Below, piece by piece: positions 1 to 9,530 of a stretch of 64,000 bases of DNA. The stretch lies in contig NZ_AP012978.1 of the NCBI RefSeq assembly GCF_000801295.1, forward strand, positions 62,001 to 126,000, given 5' to 3'. The position numbers and the translations under genes are program-made. Numbering within the stretch: the first letter of the stretch is position 1; the number at the start of each line of letters is the position of its first letter. The notes under the pieces are model-generated. The model did no database searches. It was not told the origin of the DNA and worked only from the letters and a program-made list of their open reading frames with translations. Source of the stretch: an endosymbiont of unidentified scaly snail isolate Monju. GTDB lineage: Bacteria > Pseudomonadota > Gammaproteobacteria > Chromatiales > Chromatiaceae.

Positions 1-45
1 AGTGCCGGCAACGCAGCTCCCTGACCTGGTCGAGCTCCCCCTTGC

Positions 46-885
46 CTATTTGCCCTTGGCGGCGGCGTATTCGAAGGAGTCGTAGTGGATCTGCGCGTCG
101 GGCACGCTGGCTGAATGCAGCGCGTCCAGCGCTGCCTTGACCATCACCGGCGGGCCGGCCATGTAGAAGTCGTGGGCCGCCAGGTCGTCGATGTCGGCCA
201 GCACCGCCTCGTGCACGAAACCGGTACGCCCCGTCCAGTCGGCATCGGGCTCGGAGAGCACCGGTACATAACGAAAGTTGGCATGCTCGCGCGCCCACTG
301 TTCGGGCAGGTCCGGCAGGTAGAGGTCGCGCTGCGAGCGCACCCCCCAGTACAAAGTCATCGGCCGCTCGATACCCTTGTGGAAGGCATGCTCGATCTGC
401 GACTTGAGCGGGGCCAGGCCGGTGCCGCCGCCGATGAACAGCATGGGGCGCGGCGAGGCCTCGTCGAGCACGAAGTCGATGTATTGCCCGGCGCGGAACT
501 GCAGGCGCTGGGTGTCCGGCAGCTTGAGCCAGAGGCGGACCACGTCGTGTGCCAGGTGGTCGATACCCTGCACCCGTGCCGGCAGCACGCGCACCTCGAT
601 CTGCTCCAGGCTCTCGACCTCGCGCGCCTCGAGCACCAGGTCGCTGTGCGGATGAGCCACGCAGGGCAGGCAGCGGTCTTCGGGTTCATGCTCCAGCGCC
701 TCGGGCGGACCGTCGGGGTACTCCACCTCGCCTTGCGCGAGGATGGCGGTGCAGGTCCCGCAGCGCCCGCTGCGGCAACCGTATGGGAGACCGATGCCCT
801 CGCGGATGGCCGCGTCGAGGACCGTTTCTCCGGACTCGACAGAGAATTCGCGCCCGCTGGGCAGAAGCGTGACCTTGAAACTCAT
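46..885 (-). CDS. 2Fe-2S ferredoxin / NAD(P)H oxidoreductase with internal gap
   Basis: The protein resembles the CDP-6-deoxyglucoseen reductase-like (AscD-type) electron-transfer flavoproteins that pass electrons from NAD(P)H through FAD to a 2Fe-2S centre. The N-terminal plant-type ferredoxin domain has the cysteine ligands in CRSGRCGTC and a later CLPC. A flavoprotein barrel begins (RAGQYIDF), and the nucleotide-binding domain follows with GGGTGLAPLKS and AGPPVM. The barrel jumps directly from QYIDFVLD to SPRPMLF, so roughly 45 residues are absent, including the RxYS/RxFS FAD-binding motif. At about 280 residues it is shorter than the usual 330-345. I chose the ATG at 885 because MSFKV matches the usual family N-terminus; an in-frame ATG at 924 exists. 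No clear ribosome binding site supports either. Family assignment is firm; function of this shortened form is doubtful. Confidence 0.8.
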   Translation of the reverse strand: MSFKVTLLPSGREFSVESGETVLDAAIREGIGLPYGCRSGRCGTCTAILAQGEVEYPDGPPEALEHEPEDRCLPCVAHPHSDLVLEAREVESLEQIEVRVLPARVQGIDHLAHDVVRLWLKLPDTQRLQFRAGQYIDFVLDEASPRPMLFIGGGTGLAPLKSQIEHAFHKGIERPMTLYWGVRSQRDLYLPDLPEQWAREHANFRYVPVLSEPDADWTGRTGFVHEAVLADIDDLAAHDFYMAGPPVMVKAALDALHSASVPDAQIHYDSFEYAAAKGK

Positions 886-948
886 GGCGTTGGTGCCGTG
901 CAGAATGATGAGAGAATAGGGCATTCTCGGCGATCGGCCGGGACAATT

Positions 949-1207
949 AACCCGAATATTTCACCGGTATCCCGAGAACCGGCGGAATTCGCAGCCGTTG
1001 TGGCGCCGGTTTGGAGCGAAAGGGATAGCTGAAGCTATCGCTTGAGCGAAAACCAAGCCACAGCGAGCGAGAAACCGCCGGAATCGGGATAGAACAATGC
1101 GCGCCACAAACGGTAACCGATGATTGGCATTCCTTGTGTGCCATTTTTGCTCGATCATTCCGCCCTTTGAGCTTGGAGCGTTGTTCGGCCGGTGAAATAT
1201 TCGGGTT
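949..1207. mobile_element. Non-coding element with perfect 19-bp terminal inverted repeats (MITE-like)
   Basis: Positions 949-967 and 1189-1207 are exact reverse complements of each other (19 bp, containing GAATATTTCACC). Inside, 967-984 and roughly 1073-1091 form a second imperfect inverted pair around CCGGCGG. A perfect hairpin with six-base arms and a TGAA loop lies at 1024-1039. There is no open reading frame of its own. It fills nearly all of the 334-base gap between the oxidoreductase and the SDR gene. The left end is preceded by TTAA-type sequence. The structure suggests a miniature inverted-repeat element or a large folded repeat; the mobilising transposase is unknown. Confidence 0.75.
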
Positions 1208-1258
1208 GAAAACCCTGAGCCTGCTGGTGATTGAAGGAATGGCGGACCGGAGTGGAAG

Positions 1259-2134
1259 ATGGCCCTGATCGTGGGATGTGGTGCTGTGGGGCGCCGGCTG
1301 GCGCACGCCCTGTCGAGCGCGGGTGAGCCTGTGCGTGGCGTGGTGCGTTCGCCGGACTCGGCGCAGGCGTTGGCCGAGGAGGGCATCGAGACGCTGGTCT
1401 GCAATCTCGACGAGGAGAGCCTGCCGCCGGGTGCGAGCGCGGGCGAGGCAGTCTGGTACCTGGTGCCGCCCCCCGCGCAGGGCCGTGAGGACACCCGCCT
1501 GCAAGGTTTCCTCGCCGGGCTGCAGAACAGCGGCCAGCCGCGTCGCATCCTGCTGATCAGCACCAGTGGAGTCTATGGTGACTGCGGTGGCGACTGGGTC
1601 GACGAGACTCGGGTACCGAATCCGCGAGTCGATCGCGCACATCGTCGCCTGGACGCAGAGCGGCGGCTGCTGGCCTGGCGCGAGGCGAGCGGTGGTGAGG
1701 CGGTGATCTTCCGTGTCGCCGGCATCTATGGGCCGGGCAAGCTGCCGCTCGAGCGCCTGCGCCGCGGCCTGCCCATGATCGCACCGGAGCAGGCGCCCTG
1801 GACCAACCGCATCCACCTGGACGACCTGGTGCAGGCCTGCGTGCTGGGCATGCGACACGGCCGCGATGGCGAGATCTACAATGTCAGCGACGGCCATCCG
1901 GGCAACATGGCCGACTACTTCAACCGCGTGGCCGATCTGGCCGGCCTGCCGCGCCCGCCGCTGATCGACCCGGCCGAGGCCGGGGAACGCCTGTCGGCGG
2001 GTCTGCGTTCCTACCTGGCCGAGTCGCGTCGCCTGCGCAACGACAAGCTGCTGCGCGAGCTGGGGCTGGTGTTGCGCTATCCCGACTTGGCGTCCGGGCT
2101 GGCGGCCTGTTTCCGCGATGCCGGGGGCTCCTGA
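1259..2134 (+). CDS. NAD-dependent epimerase/dehydratase (extended SDR, YeeZ-like)
   Basis: This 291-residue protein opens with the Rossmann nucleotide-binding motif GCGAVGRR at residues 6-13. It carries the SDR hallmark STSGVYGD near residue 102 and FRVAGIYGPGK near residue 157. The normal YxxxK pair is not evident, as in several atypical SDR members of the YeeZ group, so a classical dehydrogenase reaction is uncertain. The start is supported by GGAG 7-8 bases upstream of the ATG. The gene stands alone between the inverted-repeat element and a convergent GGDEF/EAL gene whose end is only 26 bases away. Substrate is not predictable from sequence. Confidence 0.85.
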   Translation: MALIVGCGAVGRRLAHALSSAGEPVRGVVRSPDSAQALAEEGIETLVCNLDEESLPPGASAGEAVWYLVPPPAQGREDTRLQGFLAGLQNSGQPRRILLISTSGVYGDCGGDWVDETRVPNPRVDRAHRRLDAERRLLAWREASGGEAVIFRVAGIYGPGKLPLERLRRGLPMIAPEQAPWTNRIHLDDLVQACVLGMRHGRDGEIYNVSDGHPGNMADYFNRVADLAGLPRPPLIDPAEAGERLSAGLRSYLAESRRLRNDKLLRELGLVLRYPDLASGLAACFRDAGGS

Positions 2135-2160
2135 GCCCGGGGCGCCGTGGCTGGGGCATA

Positions 2161-4485
2161 TCAGGCCTGCGCCGCCAGTGGTTCGCCCTGCGTCAGCAGT
2201 TCCCTCATCTCCGCCGGCGGCAGCGGGCGGCTGAACAGGAAGCCCTGCACCAGCTTGACCTGGCGACCCGCCAGGTAGGCGAGTTGCTCAGGGGTCTCCA
2301 CGCCCTCGGCGATCACGTCCATCTCCAGGCTGTGCGCCATGGCGACGATGGCATCCACCAGGGTCTCGCTGTTGTGGTCGCGACCGATGCCGGCCACGAA
2401 GGAACGGTCGATCTTGAGAGTCTGCAGGGGGAAGCGGTGCAGGTAGCTCAGCGCCGAGTAGCCGGTGCCGAAATCGTCCAGCGCCAGCCACAGGCCGAGA
2501 GCATGGAGTCGCTCGAGGGTTTCTGCCAGGTCGGGCTTGTCCTGCATCAGCAGGCCCTCGGTGATCTCCAGCTCCAGACGGTGCGGTGGCAGTGCCGAGT
2601 CACGCAGTATCTCCTTGATCACGTTTTCCAGGTCGGCCTGGTGGAACTGCTGGGGCGAGACGTTGACGGCCAGGCGAAAATCGCCGACATCACTCAGCCA
2701 GCCGGCGACCTCACGACAGGCGCGGCGCAGCACCCATTCCCCGATCGCCGGCATCAGGCCTGCCCGCTCCGCGATGGGGATGAACTGGTCCGGTGGCACG
2801 ACCCCCAGGCGCGACGAGTGCCAGCGCAGCAATGCCTCGGCGCCTTGTATCCGCCGGGTCTGGACATTCACCTGCGGCTGGTAGACCAGGGACAGCTCGT
2901 CGCGTTCGATGGCTCGGCGCAGTTCGGTCTCGATGGTCAGGTGGCGTTCGCTCAACTCGCGCAGCGCCGGGGTGAAGAAGCGATAATTGTTGCGACCGGC
3001 CTGCTTGGCCTCGTACATGGCAGCATCCGCCGAGGTGAGGGTCTGTTCGGGGTCGCTGCCGTCACGCGGAAACAGGGCGATGCCGATGCTGGTGGTGGCG
3101 AAGATCTCGCGACCGTGCAGGTGGAAGGGCTGCTCGAACAGCGACAGCAGGTGATGTGCGATACGGGCGGCGTCTTCCTCGTGGTTCAGCTCTTCGAGCA
3201 ATACCAGGAACTCGTCACCGCCGAAACGGGCCACCAGATCGCTTTCGCGCACTGCGCCGGCGAGACGTTGCGCGACCTGACAGAGCAGTTCGTCACCCAT
3301 GTGGTGACCCATGCTGTCGTTGATGTGCTTGAAGTCGTCCAGATCGAGGAAACACACGGCGACCAGGCGCCCGGAGCGTCGCGCGCGGGTGAAAGCAATG
3401 CGTATCTGGTCGGTGGCCAGGGTGCGGTTGGCCAGACCGGTCAGGCTGTCATAGTGCGCCAGCCGTGCCAGCTCGGCCTCCTGGCGCTTGTGCTCGGAGA
3501 CGTCGATGGCTACGCCTACCAGACCACTGATGCGCCCATCAGGATCGCGTCGGGGGGTGCAGTGCACTTCGTGCGGCAAGTTGCCGAACAGCAGCTCACC
3601 GACGCTGTGTTCGCCGCGCAGGGCCGCCGCGGCCAGCCGCGCCAGTTCGGGTTGTACGGTCTCGGCGAGAATGGAGTCACCGGGGGCTGGCAAGGCGCGT
3701 TGTGGCAGGTGGCGGATACGCCGGTCGTCCATGTAGGTGACACGACCGTTGGCATCGGTAGTCCAGATGGTCAGCGGCACGTTTGCCAGGATGGTGCCGA
3801 CAATGCCCTCGGCCTCGGAGACCAGGCGCTGCTTCTCCATTCGCAGGTCCTGGATCAAGCGCTCGTTGCGGAAACGCAGGGCAAGCGACTCCGCGATGGC
3901 CTGCGCCCCGCGTCGGCAGGAGATCAGCAGGAAGGCCGCCAGCAGCAGGGCCAGCAGGCCGGTGCCGATGTCGATGGGAGTCCCATGGTGCATCATCACT
4001 GCGCCGAGGGGCAGCAGGATGCTGAGGACATACAGGCGGTAGGTCGGGTAGTCGGGCAGCAGCGAGGCCATGGCACCGGTCGCGATGCCGGTAAGGATGA
4101 TGGTGGCGAACATGCGATGAGCCAGTTCCAGTTCCGGCAGGAACCAGAACACCGCTGCCGACCAGAACACGCCGCTGGCGAGTGCGCCGACCTGGTACAT
4201 CCGAAGCCATTGCCGGGTGTCGGTCAGTGCGCGGTGCTGGGTGTGCAGCTGGAACAGGATCAGTCGCAACAGGCTGACCAAGGAGACCCCACCAGCCCAG
4301 TAACCATAGGTTGGGTTACCGTGCAGGTGGTAGAGGACGCCAGCGAACACCACTGCGACCAGGATGTTGGTCCCGGCGGTGAGCGGACCGCCGGTGTACA
4401 ACCAGTGCGTCTGGTGCTCGATGATGGCATTGTCCAGCCGTTGAGCGTCTGTTGACGGTAGGCCGGCGGCATCCTTTTCGGACAT
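2161..4485 (-). CDS. Membrane-bound GGDEF-EAL protein (diguanylate cyclase/phosphodiesterase)
   Basis: The gene encodes about 774 residues. Six predicted membrane segments occupy roughly residues 30-200, followed by a short coiled coil, a PAS domain (about 225-335), a GGDEF domain and an EAL domain. The GGDEF site is intact (RFGGDEF), with an RxxD product-inhibition site (RESD) five residues before it. The EAL site is also intact: EALLRW, NVSPQQF, ELEITEG, DDFGTGYS, KIDRSFV and AEGVET. Both synthesis and hydrolysis of cyclic di-GMP are therefore possible. I chose the ATG at 4485 because AGGGAG lies nine bases upstream; a TTG two codons earlier is too close to that site. The membrane sensor does not match a named domain that I recognise. 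Confidence 0.93.
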   Translation of the reverse strand: MSEKDAAGLPSTDAQRLDNAIIEHQTHWLYTGGPLTAGTNILVAVVFAGVLYHLHGNPTYGYWAGGVSLVSLLRLILFQLHTQHRALTDTRQWLRMYQVGALASGVFWSAAVFWFLPELELAHRMFATIILTGIATGAMASLLPDYPTYRLYVLSILLPLGAVMMHHGTPIDIGTGLLALLLAAFLLISCRRGAQAIAESLALRFRNERLIQDLRMEKQRLVSEAEGIVGTILANVPLTIWTTDANGRVTYMDDRRIRHLPQRALPAPGDSILAETVQPELARLAAAALRGEHSVGELLFGNLPHEVHCTPRRDPDGRISGLVGVAIDVSEHKRQEAELARLAHYDSLTGLANRTLATDQIRIAFTRARRSGRLVAVCFLDLDDFKHINDSMGHHMGDELLCQVAQRLAGAVRESDLVARFGGDEFLVLLEELNHEEDAARIAHHLLSLFEQPFHLHGREIFATTSIGIALFPRDGSDPEQTLTSADAAMYEAKQAGRNNYRFFTPALRELSERHLTIETELRRAIERDELSLVYQPQVNVQTRRIQGAEALLRWHSSRLGVVPPDQFIPIAERAGLMPAIGEWVLRRACREVAGWLSDVGDFRLAVNVSPQQFHQADLENVIKEILRDSALPPHRLELEITEGLLMQDKPDLAETLERLHALGLWLALDDFGTGYSALSYLHRFPLQTLKIDRSFVAGIGRDHNSETLVDAIVAMAHSLEMDVIAEGVETPEQLAYLAGRQVKLVQGFLFSRPLPPAEMRELLTQGEPLAAQA

Positions 4486-4545
4486 CGGCAACTGCTCCCT
4501 GACATTCCGTCGGGAATAGCGGCAAGGAAGTCAAAACCTTGAATT

Positions 4546-4914
4546 TCATCGAGGTTTGCGGGGTATCGACAGGGTCAGCTCGCGCCCGCCGTAGCCGTGC
4601 ACCAGGTCGTGGGCGCGGATCTTCACCCAGGTCCAGCCGGCGGGAATGCGTACCTTGCCCAGGCTGCGCGTGAAGGGCTGCTCGTCGATGTGCGGGTGCA
4701 GAAGGAGGCGGGTGGCAATCACTTGGCCCTCGGGACCGAGCACTTCCCAGCGGTTGGCATAGTGGTCCCAGCCGGTGTCGTGATGGCGGAGGGTCACCGC
4801 GATGCGGTAGCTGCCGTCATTGTTGGCACGGACCTTCGCGCCCAGCACGTCGGCCTGGCCGGCCCAGGCGCCGCCGGCCAGCAGCAGGGCCGTGATCAGC
4901 CCTGTTCGAGCCAT
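4546..4914 (-). CDS. Exported protein of unknown function
   Basis: The product has 122 residues from the ATG at 4914, with a clear signal peptide (TGLITALLLAGGAWA) and a likely cleavage after AWA. The mature part is about 100 residues, mostly beta-prone, with aromatic/His motifs such as GWDHYANRWEVLGPEG and HDLVHGYGGREL. I do not recognise a named family. An alternative ATG at 4932 adds six residues. The gene overlaps the 3' end of the upstream ParA gene, so the two are probably co-transcribed and translationally coupled. Confidence 0.7.
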   Translation of the reverse strand: MARTGLITALLLAGGAWAGQADVLGAKVRANNDGSYRIAVTLRHHDTGWDHYANRWEVLGPEGQVIATRLLLHPHIDEQPFTRSLGKVRIPAGWTWVKIRAHDLVHGYGGRELTLSIPRKPR

Positions 4915-5522
4915 TCGATGATGGGATCCCATGTCTCCACGTCCCGGGCAACCAGCGAGGGGGCCAGCTCGAAGATGCCCAGCCCCGTCTCGGCCGCCCT
5001 GATGTAGTTCTGGCTTTCACGCAGGTGTGTGAGCACCGGCACCTCGAAGCACCGCAGGAAGTGCTCAAGCACATGATAGATGCGGGTGTTCTCGCGCACC
5101 CGGTTCTCCACCAGCGCGACCCGCGTCTGTCCCCTGGAGACACGTCCGCTGCGAAACAGTTCCTCGAGGAAACGCGCCACCGCGCGCATGTCGATGGGCG
5201 AGGGCAATACCGGCACCAGCAGGGCGTCGGCGCGTCGCAACAGGGTGGTCAACTCGGTGCCCTCGGTGCGTGCCGGAGCATCGATGATCTCGATCTCTGT
5301 GCCGCGAGCGGCGCGTGCGCCTGCAGTGCCGTCCACACCCTCGATGACCGGGATGCCCTCATAGTCCTCGCGCGCCACCAGCCAGTCGAGGCTGGAGCGC
5401 TGCGGGTCGTGATCGGCCAGTGCCACCCGGCGGCCGTCGTCGGCATACCAGGTGGCGAGGTTGGTGGCGAGCGTGGTCTTGCCGCAGCCGCCCTTGGCGT
5501 TCAGGCAAAGGATCTTGTACAT
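4896..5522 (-). CDS. Orphan ParA/MinD-family ATPase
   Basis: The protein has 208 residues and begins directly with the deviant Walker A motif KGGCGKTT at residues 9-16. A switch region (DHDPQRSSLDW) and Walker B-like IIDAPA follow. These mark a ParA/MinD-type dimeric ATPase that positions cargo such as plasmids, chromosomes or protein clusters. The start at 5522 is preceded by GGGAG about eight bases upstream; upstream in-frame sequence up to 5921 is only repeat and prlC antisense. No parB or parS-like site is visible nearby, so chromosome partitioning is not implied. The downstream partner is the small exported protein. Cargo is unknown. Confidence 0.88.
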   Translation of the reverse strand: MYKILCLNAKGGCGKTTLATNLATWYADDGRRVALADHDPQRSSLDWLVAREDYEGIPVIEGVDGTAGARAARGTEIEIIDAPARTEGTELTTLLRRADALLVPVLPSPIDMRAVARFLEELFRSGRVSRGQTRVALVENRVRENTRIYHVLEHFLRCFEVPVLTHLRESQNYIRAAETGLGIFELAPSLVARDVETWDPIIEWLEQG

Positions 5523-5595
5523 ATGGCGCAGCTCCCGAAAAGCGGTGTTGGACAGGGACAAGTTTTGCAGAAAGTGCCCTGGGTTGGGAGAGTCC

Positions 5596-5620
5596 TTCGC
5601 GGCGGGGACGCCGCTCCTGC
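5596..5620 (+). repeat. REP-like 25-bp repeat, copy 1
   Basis: A 25-bp sequence reading TTCGCGGCGGGGACGCCGCT followed by CCTGC. It differs from the copy at 5650-5674 at three positions and from the reverse complement of 38796-38820 at three positions. All copies lie between genes. The arrangement is that of a repetitive extragenic palindrome family seen in many proteobacteria; function here is unknown. Confidence 0.7.
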
Positions 5621-5649
5621 GTGCAGGAGGCCCGTCCCCGAGCCGAACA

Positions 5650-5674
5650 TTCGCGGCCAGAACGCCGCTCCTGC
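5650..5674 (+). repeat. REP-like 25-bp repeat, copy 2
   Basis: Second direct copy, 29 bases after copy 1, in the 175-base gap between parA and prlC. It keeps the GCCGCTCCTGC end and the TTCGCGG start. The pair sits just past the prlC stop codon and upstream of the parA start. Confidence 0.7.
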
Positions 5675-5697
5675 ACCCCTGGGCCGAGGGTCTGTTC

Positions 5698-7749
5698 TCA
5701 GGCCGCGATGCCGGAATGCCGCAACAGTGCGTCGATCTTCGGCTCGCGTCCACGGAAGGCGCGGAACAGCTCGGCCGCGTCCCGCGAGCCGCCCAGCTCG
5801 AGGATGTTGCGCAGGAAGGACTGACCGGTCTCGCGGTCGAGGATCCCGCGCTCCTCGAACAGCGAGAAGGCATCCGCCGACAGTACCTCGGCCCACTTGT
5901 AGCTGTAGTAGCCCGCCGCATAGCCGCCGGCGAAGATGTGGGTGAAGCTGTTGGCGAAGCGGTTCCATTCCGGTGGCCGCACCACTGCCACCTCGTCGCG
6001 TACCTGCTCGAGGATCTGGTCGATGCGTGCTCCGCGCTCGGGGTCGTACTCCCGGTGGATGCGGAAATCGAACAGCGAGAATTCGAGCTGGCGCACCATC
6101 ATCATGGCCGACTGGAAGTGCTTGGCGGCGATCATCTTTTCGTAGAGTGCCTGCGGGATGGGTTCGCCGGTCTCGTAGTGACCGGAGATCAGGTCCAGGG
6201 CCTCGCGCTCCCAGCAGAAGTTCTCCATGAATTGCGAGGGCAGCTCCACGGCGTCCCAGGCCACGCCGTTGATGCCCGAGATTTCGGGATGATCCACGCG
6301 GGTGAGCATGTGGTGCAGGCCGTGGCCGAACTCGTGAAACAGGGTCTCGACCTCGTCATGGGTGAGCAGCACCGGCTTGCCGTCCACCGGGGGCGTGAAA
6401 TTGCAGGTCATGTAGGCGACCGGGATCTGGGCGCGTTCGCGGGTGACCATGCGCGACTGGCAGGTGTCCATCCAGGCGCCGCCGCGCTTGTCGGGGCGTG
6501 CATACAGGTCGAAATAGAACTGGCCGCGCACCGTGCCGTCGGCATCGCGGATCTCGTAGAACTTGACGTCGGGGTGCCAGACATCCACGCTGTCCACCTC
6601 GTGGAAGCTCACTCCGTAGAGCCGGCCGACCACTTCGAACATGCCGGCGATCACCCGATGCTCGGGGAACCAGGGCTTGATCTCCTCCTGGGTGATGGCA
6701 TAGCACGCCTGGCGCAGCTTTTCGCTGTAGTAGGGGATGTCCCAGGGCTGGAGATCGTCACAGCCCTGTTCGGCGGCAAAGTCGCGCAATTCGGCCAGCT
6801 CACGCTCGGCCTGCGGACGCGAGCGCGCGGCCAGGTCGTGCAGAAAACCCACCACCTCGTCGGTGCTGCGTGCCATCTTGGTGGCCAGCGAGCGTTCGGC
6901 GTAGTTGGCGAAACCCAGCAATTGCGCCAGTTCGTGACGCAGCGCCAGGATCTCCTCCATGAAGGCACTGTTGTCGTGCGCCGGGTCGTGTGGGCCGCGG
7001 TCGGAGGCGCGGGTGTTGTAGGCCTCGTAGAAGGTGCGCCGCAAGTTGCGGTCGTCGGCGTAGCTCATCACCGGGTGGTAGGAGGGGAAGTCGAGGGTGA
7101 ATACCCAGCCCTCCTTGCCGCGTTCGCGCGCGGTCTGTGCGGCCAGGGCGCGCGCCGACTCGGGCAGACCGGCGAGCTGCTTCTCGTCGGTGATGTGCTT
7201 TTCCCAGGCGTTGGTGCAGTCGAGCACGTTCTCGGCGAAGCGGCTGGTCAACTGCGACAGGCGCTGGCTGATCTCGCGATAGCGCGCCTGCTTGTCGGGT
7301 GGCAGGTCGATACCCGAGAGATGGAAATCGCGCAGCGCATTCTCCAGCACCTTGCGCTGTGCCGTATCCAGTGGCTGGTCCGACTCGGCCAGGCGCTTGT
7401 AGGCTTGGTACAGGCGCGGGTTCTGGCCCTGTTCGGTGCCGTATTGTGACAGTTTGGGCAGGCAGGCGTTGTAGGCCGTCCGCAGCGCCTCGCTGTTCAT
7501 CACCGAATTGAGATGCGAGACCGGCGACCAGGCGCGCTCCAATTCATCCTCGATGATTTCCAGGGGCTCGATGAGCTGCTCCCAGGTCGGGGCCTCGCCC
7601 ACCTCGTCGAGCAGGCGCTCGATCTCGCGGCGGTTGCGTGCGAGCAGGTAATCGATGGCCGGCTCGACATGTTCCGGGCGGATCTGCGAGAAGGCCGGCA
7701 GGGTGTCGAAGCGGAGCAGCGGGTTGGCGTCTCGGTCTTGGTTGTTCAT
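5698..7749 (-). CDS. prlC: Oligopeptidase A (M3 zinc metallopeptidase)
   Basis: The 683-residue product matches the M3 peptidase family in length and sequence. The zinc site HEFGHGLHH is present in the last third, followed by the SQFMENFCWE region typical of oligopeptidase A. This cytoplasmic enzyme degrades short peptides, including cleaved signal peptides. The reading frame is unbroken. The ATG at 7749 gives the usual N-terminus (NPLLRFDTLPAFSQI after a short tail). It lies just downstream of the LemA/GIDE pair on the same strand, about 100 bases apart. Confidence 0.96.
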   Translation of the reverse strand: MNNQDRDANPLLRFDTLPAFSQIRPEHVEPAIDYLLARNRREIERLLDEVGEAPTWEQLIEPLEIIEDELERAWSPVSHLNSVMNSEALRTAYNACLPKLSQYGTEQGQNPRLYQAYKRLAESDQPLDTAQRKVLENALRDFHLSGIDLPPDKQARYREISQRLSQLTSRFAENVLDCTNAWEKHITDEKQLAGLPESARALAAQTARERGKEGWVFTLDFPSYHPVMSYADDRNLRRTFYEAYNTRASDRGPHDPAHDNSAFMEEILALRHELAQLLGFANYAERSLATKMARSTDEVVGFLHDLAARSRPQAERELAELRDFAAEQGCDDLQPWDIPYYSEKLRQACYAITQEEIKPWFPEHRVIAGMFEVVGRLYGVSFHEVDSVDVWHPDVKFYEIRDADGTVRGQFYFDLYARPDKRGGAWMDTCQSRMVTRERAQIPVAYMTCNFTPPVDGKPVLLTHDEVETLFHEFGHGLHHMLTRVDHPEISGINGVAWDAVELPSQFMENFCWEREALDLISGHYETGEPIPQALYEKMIAAKHFQSAMMMVRQLEFSLFDFRIHREYDPERGARIDQILEQVRDEVAVVRPPEWNRFANSFTHIFAGGYAAGYYSYKWAEVLSADAFSLFEERGILDRETGQSFLRNILELGGSRDAAELFRAFRGREPKIDALLRHSGIAA

Positions 7750-7848
7750 TGGGGCAGTGTGAAGGATAGTGGAGACAGGGCGCAGACTTTAACCGCTTTC
7801 GAGCGTGTGCGGGGAGATTCAGCCCTTGCCCTCTACCTGATACCGTGC

Positions 7849-8855
<1,007 letters not shown>

Positions 8856-8859
8856 GGGT

Positions 8860-9435
8860 TCAGGTATCGAACAGGGCTTTCACGTTCACGTCGGCCTTCT
8901 CAGTATCGGCGAATTCGAGCAGTTGTGCCGGACCGAAACCGAAAGCACGTGCGATCAGCAGGTCAGGGAGCTGCTCGATACGCACATTGTTGGCATTGAC
9001 CGCCGCGTTGTAGAACTCGCGCCGGTCGGCGATGCTGTTCTCCAGCGCGCTGATGCGCGTCTGCAGATGCTGGAAGCTCTGGTTGGCCTTCAGCTCGGGA
9101 TAGGCCTCGGCGAGTGCAAACAGTCGTCCCAGGCCCATGCGCAGCTGGCCCTCGGCCTCGCCCAGGGCGCCCATGTCGCCGCGTTCGCCCGCCTCGGCCA
9201 CCGCGCTGCGGGCGCGCATCACCGCCTCGAGGGTCTCGCGCTCGTACTTCATGTACTGCTTGCAGGTCTCGATCAGCTTGGGCAACTCGTCGTGGCGCTG
9301 CTTGAGCAGCACGTCGATGTTGGCCCAGGCCTGGCTCACCGCGTGTTTGAGCGACACCAGGTTGTTGTAGATGAGCACGGCGTAGCCGATCAGTACCACC
9401 AGCACACCGAGAATCACCAGCGTCGAAGTGTCCAT
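8860..9435 (-). CDS. LemA family protein
   Basis: The 191-residue protein has one N-terminal membrane helix (TLVILGVLVVLIGYAVLIYN), then the long helical LemA domain, with YNNLVSLKHAVSQAWANIDV, LKQRHDELPKLIETCKQYM, and RREFYNAAVNANN near the C-terminus. LemA proteins are membrane-anchored helical bundles of unknown biochemical role. The start at 9435 is backed by GAGGAG eight bases upstream; the longer frame to 9498 lacks a site. The next gene begins four bases after its stop. LemA next to a GIDE protein is a recurrent bacterial pair. Confidence 0.93.
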   Translation of the reverse strand: MDTSTLVILGVLVVLIGYAVLIYNNLVSLKHAVSQAWANIDVLLKQRHDELPKLIETCKQYMKYERETLEAVMRARSAVAEAGERGDMGALGEAEGQLRMGLGRLFALAEAYPELKANQSFQHLQTRISALENSIADRREFYNAAVNANNVRIEQLPDLLIARAFGFGPAQLLEFADTEKADVNVKALFDT

Positions 9436-9530
9436 TTGCCAGTCTCCTCGCCTACACTCGCCATGAAACGTGGCGAGCCGCACAGCGTTGCGGTTCAATC
9501 GAGGTCCCAGTGTAACCCGGAGATGTGTAC

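Noticed and set aside
4896-5522. Chromosome partition locus parAB
   Set aside because: No parB gene or parS-like repeat is seen around the ParA gene.
9488-9516. Promoter TTGCGG-17-TGTAAC for the gamma carbonic anhydrase gene
   Set aside because: Transcription would start after the ribosome binding site that supports ATG 9531, so the two assignments conflict and the boxes are weak.
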